Positions 1 through 12,449 of a stretch of 64,000 bases of DNA are shown here, piece after piece; positions within the stretch are counted from its first letter, which is position 1; every line of letters starts with the position of its first letter. Source of the stretch: an uncultured Oceanisphaera sp. (GTDB lineage: Bacteria > Pseudomonadota > Gammaproteobacteria > Enterobacterales > Aeromonadaceae). Location: positions 1-64,000 of the forward strand of contig NZ_CANLZU010000017.1 of assembly GCF_947495715.1 (NCBI RefSeq), given 5' to 3'. The notes below the pieces were generated by a model that saw only the letters and a program-made list of their open reading frames with translations, was not told the DNA's origin and ran no database searches. The position numbers and the translations under genes are program-made.

Positions 1-77
1 CTCACGCCTCACGCCTCACGCCTCACGCCTCACGCCTCACGCCTCACGCCTCACGCCTCACGCCTCACGCCTCACGC
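1..77. repeat. Heptamer tandem array, 11 x CTCACGC
   Basis: Eleven perfect head-to-tail copies of the 7-bp unit CTCACGC fill the first 77 bases, and the array may continue beyond the window edge. No spacers are present, so it is not a CRISPR. Variants of the same unit (CTCACSC, GTGAGGG on the other strand) form long inverted repeats at 5600-5685, 59020-59088 and 60259-60286. It therefore belongs to a genome-wide low-complexity repeat type that occupies intergenic gaps. Confidence 0.9.
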
Positions 78-173
78 CGCCATCGTGATGAAAGTATAAC
101 AGGTTGATATCTTATGTATTTTCTTCATTTTGTGAACGCTTCTCTGTAGATGTAGATCACATTAAGGTTATTT

Positions 174-183
174 TTGTATACAA
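174..183. promoter_or_regulatory. Possible GntR-type operator upstream of the purine permease
   Basis: A perfect 10-bp palindrome, TTGTATACAA, lies about 185 bp upstream of the permease start. It overlaps a weak -35-like TTGTAT with a -10-like TAATAA 17 bp downstream (197-202). Palindromes with a GTATAC core are typical of GntR/FCD-type operators. A link to purine control is inference. The rest of 78-367 holds no convincing gene or purine riboswitch that I can see. Confidence 0.3.
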
Positions 184-367
184 GGAGGATACATTTTAAT
201 AACACCTGTGTTTTATTTGCGGTATTATCTAGTTGTCTCCTCACTTAGCCTACGCTTTGCAGTGGAGAATGGAGGGCAGTGCCAAACGTCTGTACAAGGA
301 TGTTGGCCAATACAACAGCGGTCAGAGTATGTCTGCACATTGGCAACAATTAACAAAGGGATCTGTT

Positions 368-1801
368 ATGACCCAACAAGATGTAAAAACAGCACCGAGC
401 AAGAATCACGACTTGCTGTATTCATTGCATGATAAACCGGGCTTCTGGCCTTCTTCTTTTGCCGCATTGCAGCATGTTCTGGCCAGTCTGGTGGGGGTGA
501 TTACCCCCACCCTGATCGTAGGTGGCGTATTGGGACTGGGCGAGCATGTACCCTATCTCATCAGTATGGCGTTGATGGTCTCGGGTGTGGGTACTTTCAT
601 TCAGTGCCGTCGTATCGGTCCTGTCGGTGCCGGTATGCTGTGTCTGCAGGGAACCAGCTTTGCCTTCCTGACGGCGGTGTTGTCTGCAGGCATGATCGTC
701 AAGGGCAAGGGTGGCACCCCGGAAGATATTCTGGCGACCATTTTTGGGGTCAGCTTCTGTGCCGCCTTTATCGAAATATTCCTGAGTCGTTTCATTCACA
801 AGCTACAGAAAATAATTACCCCTGTGGTGACGGGTACCATCATCATCCTTATCGGTATTCCGCTGATCAAGGTGGCGATGACCGATATCGGTGGTGGTTT
901 CGGTGCCGAAAATTTCGGTTCCCTCGATAATCTGATGCTGGCCGGGATAGTGCTGGTTAGCGTTGTGTTACTCAACCGTTCAAAGAACCCTATGGTGCGT
1001 CTGGCTGCCGTGGTTATTGGTCTGGTGCTGGGCATGCTTGCGGCCTTCTTCATGGGACGCCTTGATTTCTCTCATATTGCCAGCCTGCCGGTGATATCCG
1101 TTCCGGTACCGTTCAAGTTCGGTTTCCAGTTTGACCTTGCCGCCTTCATTCCATTGGCCATTCTGTTCTGCGTAAGTGCCATGGAAACCACCGGTGACCT
1201 GACTGCCAACTCGACCATTTCTCGTGAACCGGTATCAGGCCCCGTGTATCTGAACCGTATCCGCGGTGGCGTACTGGGCGATGGTATCAACTCCATGATT
1301 GCCGCCACCTTCAACAGCATGCCGTCCACTACCTTTAGTCAGAACAACGGTGTTATCGCTCTGACCGGTGTGGCCAGTCGTTTCGTCGGTATCTATGTTG
1401 CCGCCATTCTGTTCCTCATGGGTCTGTTCCCCATCATCGGTGGTGTGCTGCAGCAGATGCCCAAGCCGGTACTGGGTGGGGCTACCCTGATCATGTTCGG
1501 GACCGTGGCGGTAGCCGGAATTCGTGTGCTGTCCCAGGCTAACCTGGACCGTCGCAACATGATGATAGTAGCCATCTCTGTCGGCATGGGTATCGGTGTT
1601 TCTACCGTACCTGCTGTACTACAGGCGCTGCCCGACATGCTGGAAAACATTTTGAAATCACCGGTCGCCATGGGCGCTATTACGGCCATCACTCTGAGCC
1701 TGATTCTGCCCGAACACAAGGTTGCCGAAGAAAGCGAAGCCGACGTTACTGTGGCCGCCGAAGCTGATGATGCAAAAAAAAAATTAGGTGAAGTAGGTTA
1801 A
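368..1801 (+). CDS. xanP: NCS2 family purine (xanthine) permease, XanP-like
   Basis: This 477-residue inner-membrane protein resembles E. coli XanP along its length, from the N-terminal segment with VITPTLIV to the C-terminal PVLGGATLIMFGT. The NCS2 signature QNNGVIALTG is intact, as is the METTGD motif in the substrate-binding region. The family imports xanthine, uric acid or related bases with protons. The ATG at 368 was chosen over an in-frame ATG at 233 because the conserved part starts shortly after it and an AAAGGGA ribosome site precedes it. The next gene is an 8-oxoguanine deaminase, so the true substrate may be guanine, xanthine or an oxidised purine. A hairpin terminator follows. 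Confidence 0.88.
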   Translation: MTQQDVKTAPSKNHDLLYSLHDKPGFWPSSFAALQHVLASLVGVITPTLIVGGVLGLGEHVPYLISMALMVSGVGTFIQCRRIGPVGAGMLCLQGTSFAFLTAVLSAGMIVKGKGGTPEDILATIFGVSFCAAFIEIFLSRFIHKLQKIITPVVTGTIIILIGIPLIKVAMTDIGGGFGAENFGSLDNLMLAGIVLVSVVLLNRSKNPMVRLAAVVIGLVLGMLAAFFMGRLDFSHIASLPVISVPVPFKFGFQFDLAAFIPLAILFCVSAMETTGDLTANSTISREPVSGPVYLNRIRGGVLGDGINSMIAATFNSMPSTTFSQNNGVIALTGVASRFVGIYVAAILFLMGLFPIIGGVLQQMPKPVLGGATLIMFGTVAVAGIRVLSQANLDRRNMMIVAISVGMGIGVSTVPAVLQALPDMLENILKSPVAMGAITAITLSLILPEHKVAEESEADVTVAAEADDAKKKLGEVG

Positions 1802-1837
1802 TACTTACTTCCTTCTAGGTGCCTGAAAAGGCTGAAC

Positions 1838-1875
1838 CCCTGGCACACCTTCCCGGATTGTGTGTCAGGGCTTTT
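1838..1875 (+). terminator. Rho-independent terminator after xanP
   Basis: An 11-bp stem (CCCTGGCACAC / GTGTGTCAGGG, one G-T pair) with an 11-nt loop runs straight into CTTTTT. It sits between xanP and the deaminase, so the downstream gene would need read-through or its own promoter. Confidence 0.75.
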
Positions 1876-1924
1876 TACATCCGGGGGATGCTAACTTTCA
1901 TGTTTAAAGGGAGTCGAAAGTCTG

Positions 1925-3268
1925 ATGCAAAACCCCAACACACTCTGGATAAAACACCCCCTCGCTACCCTGAGCCCGGCTTATGCCGGTGGTGTGGTGA
2001 TTACCGAAAACCGGATCACCGAACTGGTGCCTGCGGGGCAAACTCCCCAAACACCGGTAGATGAGGTGTTTGACGCCAGTCAGCATGTGCTGCTGCCAGG
2101 CCTGATCAACGCTCATCATCATTTTTATCAAACGCTTACCCGCGCCCACCCGGTGGCACTGAACAAGGCGCTGTTTTCCTGGCTGACGTCACTGTACCCG
2201 GTATGGGCTAAACTACGGCCGGAAATGCTGGAAGTCTCGACCCAGATTGCTCTGGCCGAGTTGCTGCTGTCGGGATGCAGTACCGCCAGTGACCATCATT
2301 ATCTGTTTCCCCGGGGGCTGGAAGATGCCATCGATATTCAGGTAGCGCAGGCGCAGCAGCTGGGCGTTAGGGTGCACCTGACCCGCGGCTCCATGAGTCT
2401 TGGCAAGGAACAGGGCGGTTTGCCGCCGCAGTCGACGGTACAAAGTGAAGACGTGATCATGGCCGACAGCGAACGGCTGATTCGGCGTTATCATGACCAC
2501 ACCGACGGGGCCATGATCCGAGTGGCACTGGCGCCTTGTTCGCCGTTTTCGGTCAGTACCGAACTGATGAAAATGTCCGCCGAGCTGGCAGAAAAACACC
2601 GGGTTCAGTTGCATACCCATCTGGCGGAAACCCACGATGAAACCGCCTTCTGCCAGAAGATGTTCGGCATGAGGCCGGTGGATTATCTGGAGTCGGTGGG
2701 CTGGCTCAGCAATCGGGTCTGGCTGGCTCACGGCATTCATTTCAACGAGCAGGAAATCGGCCGTCTGGGTCAGGCGGGAGTGGGCATTGCCCATTGTCCC
2801 TCTTCCAACATGCTGCTGGCTTCGGGGCAATGTCCGACGCTGGATCTGGAGGCCGCCGGCTGCCCCGTCGGTATCGGCGTGGATGGCTCCGCCTCCAATG
2901 ATGGCTCCAACATGATGACCGAAGTACGGCAGGCGCTGCTGTTGCAACGATTGCGTTACGGCGCCGAAAAAATTACCCATCAGAAGGTACTGGACTGGGC
3001 CACTAATGGCTCTGCCCGTTGTCTGGGGCGTGATGATGTCGGTGATATCGCCGTTGGCAAACAGGCGGATCTGGCCTTGTTCCGGCTGGATGATATTCAG
3101 TTTGCCGGTGCCGGTGATCCGCTGGCGGCGCTGGTTTTGTGCGGTGCCCAACGAGCCGATCGCATGATGGTGGCCGGGCGCTGGCGGGTGACCGACGGTA
3201 CCGTCTGTGGTCTGGATATCGAAGCACTGAAGGCCAGACAGCGAGAGCTGGCGGCACAGCTGGTCTGA
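1925..3268 (+). CDS. 8-oxoguanine deaminase (amidohydrolase)
   Basis: The 447-residue cytoplasmic protein belongs to the TrzN/AtzA/SsnA amidohydrolase group and matches the 8-oxoguanine deaminases best. It would convert 8-oxoguanine to urate. Metal ligands are visible: the HxH pair in INAHHHFYQT (about residues 62-69), the histidine in LHTHLAETH, the histidine in WLAHGIHF and the aspartate in GVDGSASND. The ATG at 1925 has an AGGGAG site 11 bases upstream. It follows the purine permease on the same strand, which suggests import plus deamination. Isoguanine or related purines are alternative substrates. Confidence 0.85.
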   Translation: MQNPNTLWIKHPLATLSPAYAGGVVITENRITELVPAGQTPQTPVDEVFDASQHVLLPGLINAHHHFYQTLTRAHPVALNKALFSWLTSLYPVWAKLRPEMLEVSTQIALAELLLSGCSTASDHHYLFPRGLEDAIDIQVAQAQQLGVRVHLTRGSMSLGKEQGGLPPQSTVQSEDVIMADSERLIRRYHDHTDGAMIRVALAPCSPFSVSTELMKMSAELAEKHRVQLHTHLAETHDETAFCQKMFGMRPVDYLESVGWLSNRVWLAHGIHFNEQEIGRLGQAGVGIAHCPSSNMLLASGQCPTLDLEAAGCPVGIGVDGSASNDGSNMMTEVRQALLLQRLRYGAEKITHQKVLDWATNGSARCLGRDDVGDIAVGKQADLALFRLDDIQFAGAGDPLAALVLCGAQRADRMMVAGRWRVTDGTVCGLDIEALKARQRELAAQLV

Positions 3269-3302
3269 AAATGACGGTGTGATTGTCAGCGCTGGATAAT
3301 AG

Positions 3303-3326
3303 AAAGGGCACCGAATGGTGCCCTTT
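3303..3326. terminator. Bidirectional terminator
   Basis: The stem AAAGGGCACC / GGTGCCCTTT (10 bp, loop GAAT) lies between the deaminase (plus) and the CinA-like gene (minus). A-rich and T-rich flanks allow termination on both strands of this convergent pair. Confidence 0.8.
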
Positions 3327-3329
3327 TGT

Positions 3330-4508
3330 TTATGCAGGCAGCGTAAACCGCTCGCTGCAGGGCAGAATATCGTAGTCGATCATCACGGCTTCACCGAGCA
3401 GGTGACGTCGCAACATATCGAAGGCGGCAAAGGCCAATAGGCGGCGCCGATTCAGGGGCTCCCGAAAGTGCATTTGCAGGGTTTGTACCTGGCAGCCTTG
3501 TTCGGTCTTGAGGGCAATAGGAATGCCCTGCGGGCCTTCGGCACCGATGGCCAGGGTCAGCGGGCGGGCCGATCGTGCCAGCCAGAGGGCCAGATCTTCG
3601 GCGCTGTCGGGCAGGCCAGCCAGGTAGTGACCTTCGAATTCGGGCGTGATGGTGCTGATGGTATCGGTCAGGCGACCGCCGCTGGCATCCTCGAAAATCA
3701 TCAAATCCCTGTTCAGTAACAGCGGCCCCAGGCTGGCGGTAAAGTTCATCTCGTCCCGCGCCACCAGGTGAGTGCCCACTTCGGCCAGCAGCAGTGCTTC
3801 GGCGGTGGCAATGGCGGCGGCGTCTTCGGTTTCGATAATCAGCTTGAGCTCTATGGTCGGCGAATTGGCCCGGTAGCCGAGGGTAATGCCAGCCGGCCAT
3901 GGCAGATGATCAAGCCGGTCGCTCAGGCCGGATTCGGACAACCCGAATGAAAAGAAACGACGTACCTGGCTATGACCATTCTGGCCCAGCTGCCGACGTA
4001 ATCGCGGCAGAATCTCGTCGGTCATCATTTTTTTCAGCTCGGATGGCACGCCCGGGGTAAAGAAAAAGGTGGCGCGGTTGAGTTTGACCGCAAAACCGCA
4101 GGCGGTGCCCACCGGATTGTCCACCAGCTCGGCACCCTGTGGCAGCATGGCCTGCTTGCTGTTGCTCTGGGGCATGGCGCGATTGCGGCTGGCGTATTTT
4201 TGCTGCATTACCTCGAGCCAGTGCTGGTTAAGCTCAAGGGGCACACCGGCGGCTTCGGCCATGGCTTCGGCGCTGATGTCGTCCGAGGTGGGGCCAAGGC
4301 CACCGTTGACGATCACCAGATCGGCCTGGTGACTGCGTTGTACGAACAGCTCGACCAGGTCGGCCTTGTCGTCGCCCACGGTAAAGCGGCGGCGTACCTG
4401 CCAGCCTTGTTCCAGCAGCAGCTGCGACAACCAGCCGGCGTTGGTGTCGGTTATCAGTCCGGTCAGCACTTCATCACCGGTGCTCACCAGTTCAATCACG
4501 GGTTTCAT
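3330..4508 (-). CDS. CinA-like protein (YfaY type)
   Basis: The 392-residue protein begins with a MoaB/MogA-like domain: STGDEVLTG near residue 10, NGGLGPTSDD, then FFTPGVPSEL. This is the COG1058 part of CinA, linked to ADP-ribose pyrophosphatase activity. The C-terminal part looks like a CinA/PncC domain, but the usual nucleophile motif ESCTGG reads EDASGG. NMN deamidase activity is therefore doubtful, as in E. coli YfaY. The ATG at 4508 was chosen because it opens the conserved MKPVIELVSTGDEV and has AAGGA upstream; a 24-codon upstream extension is not conserved. It is divergent from metA. Confidence 0.82.
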   Translation of the reverse strand: MKPVIELVSTGDEVLTGLITDTNAGWLSQLLLEQGWQVRRRFTVGDDKADLVELFVQRSHQADLVIVNGGLGPTSDDISAEAMAEAAGVPLELNQHWLEVMQQKYASRNRAMPQSNSKQAMLPQGAELVDNPVGTACGFAVKLNRATFFFTPGVPSELKKMMTDEILPRLRRQLGQNGHSQVRRFFSFGLSESGLSDRLDHLPWPAGITLGYRANSPTIELKLIIETEDAAAIATAEALLLAEVGTHLVARDEMNFTASLGPLLLNRDLMIFEDASGGRLTDTISTITPEFEGHYLAGLPDSAEDLALWLARSARPLTLAIGAEGPQGIPIALKTEQGCQVQTLQMHFREPLNRRRLLAFAAFDMLRRHLLGEAVMIDYDILPCSERFTLPA

Positions 4509-4598
4509 ATGCTTATCCTTGAAGGGCGTTGCCGGGATTTTAACGTATCTTGGGCGAATGGCACACGCCGAGGATGACAAGAGCCGCTGCTTTGTTGT

Positions 4599-4622
4599 AG
4601 ATTTCTAGATGTCTAGACTTTC
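4599..4622. promoter_or_regulatory. Tandem MetJ boxes upstream of metA
   Basis: Three adjacent 8-mers, AGATTTCT, AGATGTCT and AGACTTTC, match the MetJ consensus AGACGTCT at 5, 7 and 5 positions. Tandem met boxes are how the MetJ repressor with S-adenosylmethionine binds metA in E. coli. They overlap a possible promoter (TTGTTG at 4592, TAGACT at 4614). They also show that the in-frame ATG at 4609 lies inside the operator and is not the start. Confidence 0.75.
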
Positions 4623-4650
4623 TTACCGATGCTGTACATGGAGTGAGCAA

Positions 4651-5595
4651 ATGCCCATCAGAATTCCGGATCGCCTGCCAGCGGCCAATGTCCTGACTCA
4701 GGAAAATATCTTCGTGATGACGGAAACCCGGGCGGTCAATCAGGAAATCCGCCCGATGCGGGTGCTGCTGCTTAATCTGATGCCGAAGAAAATTGAAACC
4801 GAAAACCAGTTGTTACGCATGCTGTCCAACTCGCCGTTGCAGATTGGTGTGGACCTGCTGCGTATCGACGACCGGCCTTCGAAGAATACGCCGCAATCGC
4901 ACCTGGAACACTTCTACCACGACTTCGAACAGGTGCAGGATCAGTTCTACGACGGACTTATCATCACCGGCGCGCCGCTCGGGCTGACCGATTTCTGCGA
5001 TGTGATCTACTGGGACAAGATAGAGCAGATAGTGGCGTGGGCCAAAAGCCATGTTACCTCCACGCTGTTTTTGTGCTGGGCCGCCCAGGCCGGTCTGAAG
5101 ATTCTGTACGGGCTGGACAAGCGTACCCGCCTGGAAAAACTGTCCGGTGTCTACGAGCACCAGAACCTGGCCCAGTACGAGCCTCTGGTGCGCGGCTTTG
5201 ACGACGTGTTTCTGGCGCCTCATTCCCGTTATGCGGATTTTCCGGTGGAGCTGTTACGGCAAAAGACAGATCTGAAAATACTGGCCGCGTCGGACAAGGC
5301 CGGCGTCTATCTGGCGGCCAGCCCGGACGGACGCCAGGTATTCGTGACCGGGCACCCGGAATACAATGCCGATACCCTGCATGCCGAATACCTGCGGGAT
5401 CTGGAGGTAGGGATAGAGCCCCGAATGCCGGAAAATTATTATCCCGACAATAATGCCGATAATCCCCCCAGGGCCACCTGGCGCAGCCATGGTCATCTGT
5501 TGTTTGCCAACTGGCTGAATTATCACGTTTACCAGCTGACCCCGTATGATCTGCGTACCCTGAGTGCCACCGGCGAGTCGCTTACGCGAGACTAA
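4651..5595 (+). CDS. metA: Homoserine O-succinyltransferase (acyltransferase)
   Basis: The 314-residue enzyme activates homoserine by acylation, the first step unique to methionine synthesis. It starts with [11 protein letters not shown] as in E. coli MetA and has nearly the same length. The nucleophile is Cys142 in FLCWAAQAG, and the conserved [10 protein letters not shown] motif follows. Whether succinyl- or acetyl-CoA is used cannot be settled by eye. The ATG at 4651 has GGAG upstream and sits just downstream of tandem MetJ boxes, so repression by MetJ is likely. metH, for the last step of methionine synthesis, is 1.6 kb away. Confidence 0.95.
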   Translation: MPIRIPDRLPAANVLTQENIFVMTETRAVNQEIRPMRVLLLNLMPKKIETENQLLRMLSNSPLQIGVDLLRIDDRPSKNTPQSHLEHFYHDFEQVQDQFYDGLIITGAPLGLTDFCDVIYWDKIEQIVAWAKSHVTSTLFLCWAAQAGLKILYGLDKRTRLEKLSGVYEHQNLAQYEPLVRGFDDVFLAPHSRYADFPVELLRQKTDLKILAASDKAGVYLAASPDGRQVFVTGHPEYNADTLHAEYLRDLEVGIEPRMPENYYPDNNADNPPRATWRSHGHLLFANWLNYHVYQLTPYDLRTLSATGESLTRD

Positions 5596-5599
5596 AATC

Positions 5600-5685
5600 C
5601 CGTGAGGGGTAAATGGTGAGGAGTGAGGGAGTAAAGCCTCACACTCAACCTTTCCCCCTCACGCTTTGCGCCTCACCCCTCACGG
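5600..5685. repeat. CTCACSC-type inverted repeat between metA and the antiporter
   Basis: Outer arms CCGTGAGGGGT (5600-5610) and ACCCCTCACGG (5675-5685) pair perfectly. The interior carries further GTGAGG and CCTCAC units. It fills the gap between two convergent genes and has the same unit as the tandem array at 1-77. It may act as a transcription end, but there is no T-run. Confidence 0.75.
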
Positions 5686-5691
5686 AACTAT

Positions 5692-6981
5692 TTACTCGAT
5701 AGGAAAGCCGGCTTTTTCCGCTGCCTTGGCCTTGTTGATCATCGGGGTGATACTCATGCCCTGCACTATGATGGAAAACAGCACTATGGCGTAGGTCATC
5801 ATCAGCACCAGATCCCGCAGTTCCACCTGACCGTCGCTACCGAGTTTGATGCCGGTGGGAATGGACAAGGCCATCGCCAGTGACAGGCCGCCGCGCAGTC
5901 CGCCCCAGGTGAGGATGCGTATCGAGTATTTGTTGTAGCTGCGAAAGCGGCGAAAGGCGACATAGGGCAGGGCGACGCTGACGAAGCGGCCGGCCAGCAC
6001 CAGCGGAATACCGCACAGCACCAGAATCCAGGCTTGCCAATGGAATTGCACCAGCAACATGGCCAGGCCAATCAGCAGGAACAGCAGGGCGTTCAGAAAC
6101 TCGTCCAGCAGATGCCAGAACTGATCCAGGTATTTCGAGCTCTGTTCCGAAAAGCCGGTGTAGCGGGTCCAGTTGCCGATCATGATACCGGAAACCACCA
6201 TGGCCAGGGCGCCGGACACGCCCAGCACGTTGGCCAGCGCAAAACCGGCGGTGGGAATGCACAGCGTCATCAACAGCTCCATGGAGCCATCGTCGGTGGC
6301 GCTGATCATCAGGTGAGACATCAGGCCCAGCAGGGCGCCGAATACGATGCCGCCAACGGCTTCGTGGGTGAACAGCGTCATGACCGAGCCGAAGGTCGCC
6401 TCGGTGCCGTTGAAGGCGACCGCAAAAATGGTCAGGAAGATCACCAGGCCGATGCCATCGTTGAACAGCGACTCGCCTTCGATCTGAATCGCAATCTGCT
6501 CGGGGGCGCCCAGCTTCTTGACGATGGCCAGCACGGCGATGGGGTCGGTGGGCGAGATCAGCGCCCCGAACAGCAGGCAGTAGATAAAAGGCAGTGGGAT
6601 GGCGGCAATATAAGCCAGCAGCCACAGGCCGGTAGCGACCACCAGGGTTGAAATCAGCACGCCCACGATGACCAAGACCGAAATCTCCCATTTCTGGCTT
6701 TTCATGGCCGGCAGGTTAATGCCCAGGCCACCGGCAAACAGCAGAAAGCCGAGAATACCCTGCAGCAGAAATTCGCCGAAATCGACGGTCTCCAGGGTGG
6801 CAATGGCATGTAGCTGTAGTTCGGGCCAGGTGGTTTTTCCCAGTATTAACATCAAGATGGAAATAAGCAGGGCGCCAAAGGTAATGGCAATGGTGGTCTG
6901 GATTTTCATGATGTATTGATTGACGAAGGCGATGGTGATCGCCATGGCCGCCAATAAACACAGAGTGTAATAGACGCTCAT
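5692..6981 (-). CDS. Na+/H+ antiporter, CPA1 family
   Basis: The 429-residue integral membrane protein has about 12 hydrophobic segments and the CPA1 signature SPTDPIAVLA, followed by GESLFNDGIGLV. These contain the paired acidic residues of the ion-binding site. The family exchanges Na+ or K+ for H+ in pH and salt homeostasis. It lacks the long cytoplasmic tail of NhaP2-type members and ends soon after the last helix. The ATG has GGAAG upstream. Divergent from metH. Confidence 0.88.
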   Translation of the reverse strand: MSVYYTLCLLAAMAITIAFVNQYIMKIQTTIAITFGALLISILMLILGKTTWPELQLHAIATLETVDFGEFLLQGILGFLLFAGGLGINLPAMKSQKWEISVLVIVGVLISTLVVATGLWLLAYIAAIPLPFIYCLLFGALISPTDPIAVLAIVKKLGAPEQIAIQIEGESLFNDGIGLVIFLTIFAVAFNGTEATFGSVMTLFTHEAVGGIVFGALLGLMSHLMISATDDGSMELLMTLCIPTAGFALANVLGVSGALAMVVSGIMIGNWTRYTGFSEQSSKYLDQFWHLLDEFLNALLFLLIGLAMLLVQFHWQAWILVLCGIPLVLAGRFVSVALPYVAFRRFRSYNKYSIRILTWGGLRGGLSLAMALSIPTGIKLGSDGQVELRDLVLMMTYAIVLFSIIVQGMSITPMINKAKAAEKAGFPIE

Positions 6982-7050
6982 AAAGGCACTTCCGTAGAGT
7001 TTTTATTTTATTTGCAAGCTTGGTTGGCCGGTCTTTGCCGGTGGTGCATA

Positions 7051-7107
7051 GTGTGCCTTAACAGCACACATTTTCACTAGCTAAAATGCGGTTAATTTAC
7101 GCATTTT
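7051..7107. promoter_or_regulatory. Two dyads between the antiporter and metH
   Basis: Two inverted repeats lie in the divergent gap. GTGTGC / GCACAC with a 7-bp spacer is at 7051-7069. AAAATGCG / CGCATTTT, perfect 8-bp arms with a 9-bp spacer, is at 7083-7107. They could be operators for either gene. I see no clear MetR site or cobalamin riboswitch. Confidence 0.3.
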
Positions 7108-7225
7108 ACGTGCCAATATGACCCCTTGCCATTCATCAGCCTTGTAGATGGCTGGATTTCCAGCTTGGTATTTTGTGATAGCATGGTTGCTGCTTTCAGG
7201 AATCTAGTTGTAACAGGAGTTATCA

Positions 7226-10906
<3,681 letters not shown>

Positions 10907-10965
10907 TTTCAGCCACGTAACTAGGGGGTAAAGACGCGTTATGCAGTGTCTTTCCCCAAAACAAG

Positions 10966-10987
10966 AAGGCGCCAAGGGCGCCTTTTT
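10966..10987 (+). terminator. Rho-independent terminator after metH
   Basis: The stem AAGGCGCC / GGCGCCTT with a 3-nt loop is followed by TTTTATTT, 60 bp downstream of the metH stop. Confidence 0.8.
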
Positions 10988-11162
10988 ATTTAAGCATTGG
11001 GGGCGTCAGCTGGCGTGCGGGGTGTATGCTGGTAGTAACAGGGAGAGCAATGCCGGCGATCACCATGCGTTTTTGGTTGTGGCCCCGCTGGAAAGGCTGG
11101 ACAGTCTTCGGGCGATGACGTAGCTTCTGCCGACTTTATTTCACCACTGGGAGGAGCCTTCC

Positions 11163-12407
11163 ATGTTTGTTGTAAGACACACCGGAAAAACAGGATGCTT
11201 GCTCCTGGCGGTCATGCTGTTGCTGGCCTCCTTGAGTCAGGCGCAGGCCAACCCGCGCTATGCCGCCATCGTGCTGGATGCGGACAGCGGCGAGGTACTG
11301 CATGCCTCCAGCGCCGATGCGGCTCGCTATCCGGCCTCGCTGACCAAGATGATGACGCTGTATCTGCTGTTCGAAGCCATGGACAAGGGGCTGATGCGGC
11401 TCGATACCGCCATGCCGGTATCGGCTCACGCCGCCTCCATGCCGCAGACCAATATTTCGCTGAAAAAAGGAGAGCGGCTGCGGGTACGAGACGCCATTCC
11501 GGCGCTGGTGGTACGTTCCGCCAATGACGCGGCTGTGGTGGTAGCGGAAGCCCTGGGCGGCACCGAAAGCGAGTTTGCCCGCATCATGACCGCCAAGGCC
11601 AGGTCGATGAAGATGACCGCCACCCGTTTTCGTAATGCCTCCGGTCTGCCGGACAATGCCCAGGCCTCTACCGCCCGGGATCTGGCCATACTCTCGCTGC
11701 GGTTGATGAAGGACTTTCCCCAGCACTATCATTATTTTTCCACGCCCTCTTTCAGCTACCGGGGCAAGACCTATCACAGCCACAACCGCATGGTAAAAAA
11801 CTATGCGGGAGTCGATGGCATGAAAACCGGGTATATTCGGGCATCGGGCTTTAATGTGGCCACCTCTGCCGTGCGGGGCGAACGGCGCCTGATTGGCGTG
11901 GTGATGGGCGGAAATACCGCCCAGTCCCGAGACGCCCAGATGGCGAAACTGCTGGATAGTGGCTTCGAGCAGGCCACTCGGTTTGCCAAGGCATCGGGTA
12001 AGGCGGCCCCGGCCGGCAGCAAGCTGCTGGTCAGCACCGAACCCGTGCGTCAGGTGGTCAGGAAAGAGCCCGCCACACGCCCGCCGGCGGTATTGCAACG
12101 GGCAACCCTGCCGGTAAAGCAGACCTTGTCGGTACAACAGGCCTTGCCTGTCGGTGACCTGGGCTGGGCGGTGCAGATTGGTTCTTTCCGGGTACCGGAG
12201 CAGGCGAGGGATAGAGCATCCGATGCGGCCCGTCGGCTGGACAATATCGATGTTATCCAGGTGGCGGTCAACGAGGTGAACATCAGCAATCGCACCCTGT
12301 TCAGAGCCCGGCTGGTGGGCATGCACAAGGATCAGGCGAAGAGTGCCTGCCAGCGGCTCTCGCGTCAGGGCATGGACTGTCTGGTAGTGAAGACGACGGG
12401 GAGTTAA
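11163..12407 (+). CDS. D-alanyl-D-alanine carboxypeptidase with C-terminal SPOR domain
   Basis: The 414-residue exported protein has a Sec signal peptide ending near SQAQA (residue 29) and a class A low-molecular-weight PBP domain. The active-site motifs are SLTK (59-62), SAN (119-121) and KTG (221-223). It should trim the terminal D-alanine from peptidoglycan stem peptides in the periplasm. In place of the usual DacA C-terminal domain and amphipathic anchor, it ends in a SPOR domain starting at about residue 338 (WAVQIGSFR). SPOR domains bind glycan strands stripped of peptides at the septum, so a division-site role is likely. GGGAGGAG precedes the ATG. Confidence 0.9.
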   Translation: MFVVRHTGKTGCLLLAVMLLLASLSQAQANPRYAAIVLDADSGEVLHASSADAARYPASLTKMMTLYLLFEAMDKGLMRLDTAMPVSAHAASMPQTNISLKKGERLRVRDAIPALVVRSANDAAVVVAEALGGTESEFARIMTAKARSMKMTATRFRNASGLPDNAQASTARDLAILSLRLMKDFPQHYHYFSTPSFSYRGKTYHSHNRMVKNYAGVDGMKTGYIRASGFNVATSAVRGERRLIGVVMGGNTAQSRDAQMAKLLDSGFEQATRFAKASGKAAPAGSKLLVSTEPVRQVVRKEPATRPPAVLQRATLPVKQTLSVQQALPVGDLGWAVQIGSFRVPEQARDRASDAARRLDNIDVIQVAVNEVNISNRTLFRARLVGMHKDQAKSACQRLSRQGMDCLVVKTTGS

Positions 12408-12449
12408 CCGCATGAAGAGTGAAGGGGAGAGGAAAAAAGTAACGCCTCA

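Noticed and set aside
1..77. CRISPR array
   Set aside because: The units are contiguous 7-mers without spacers.
140..165. CRP site upstream of xanP
   Set aside because: Only one half-site (TCACA in GATCACATT) is present; the facing half GTAGA does not match TGTGA.
7000..7225. Cobalamin riboswitch upstream of metH
   Set aside because: The leader is short and I find no B12-box-like sequence; only simple dyads are visible.
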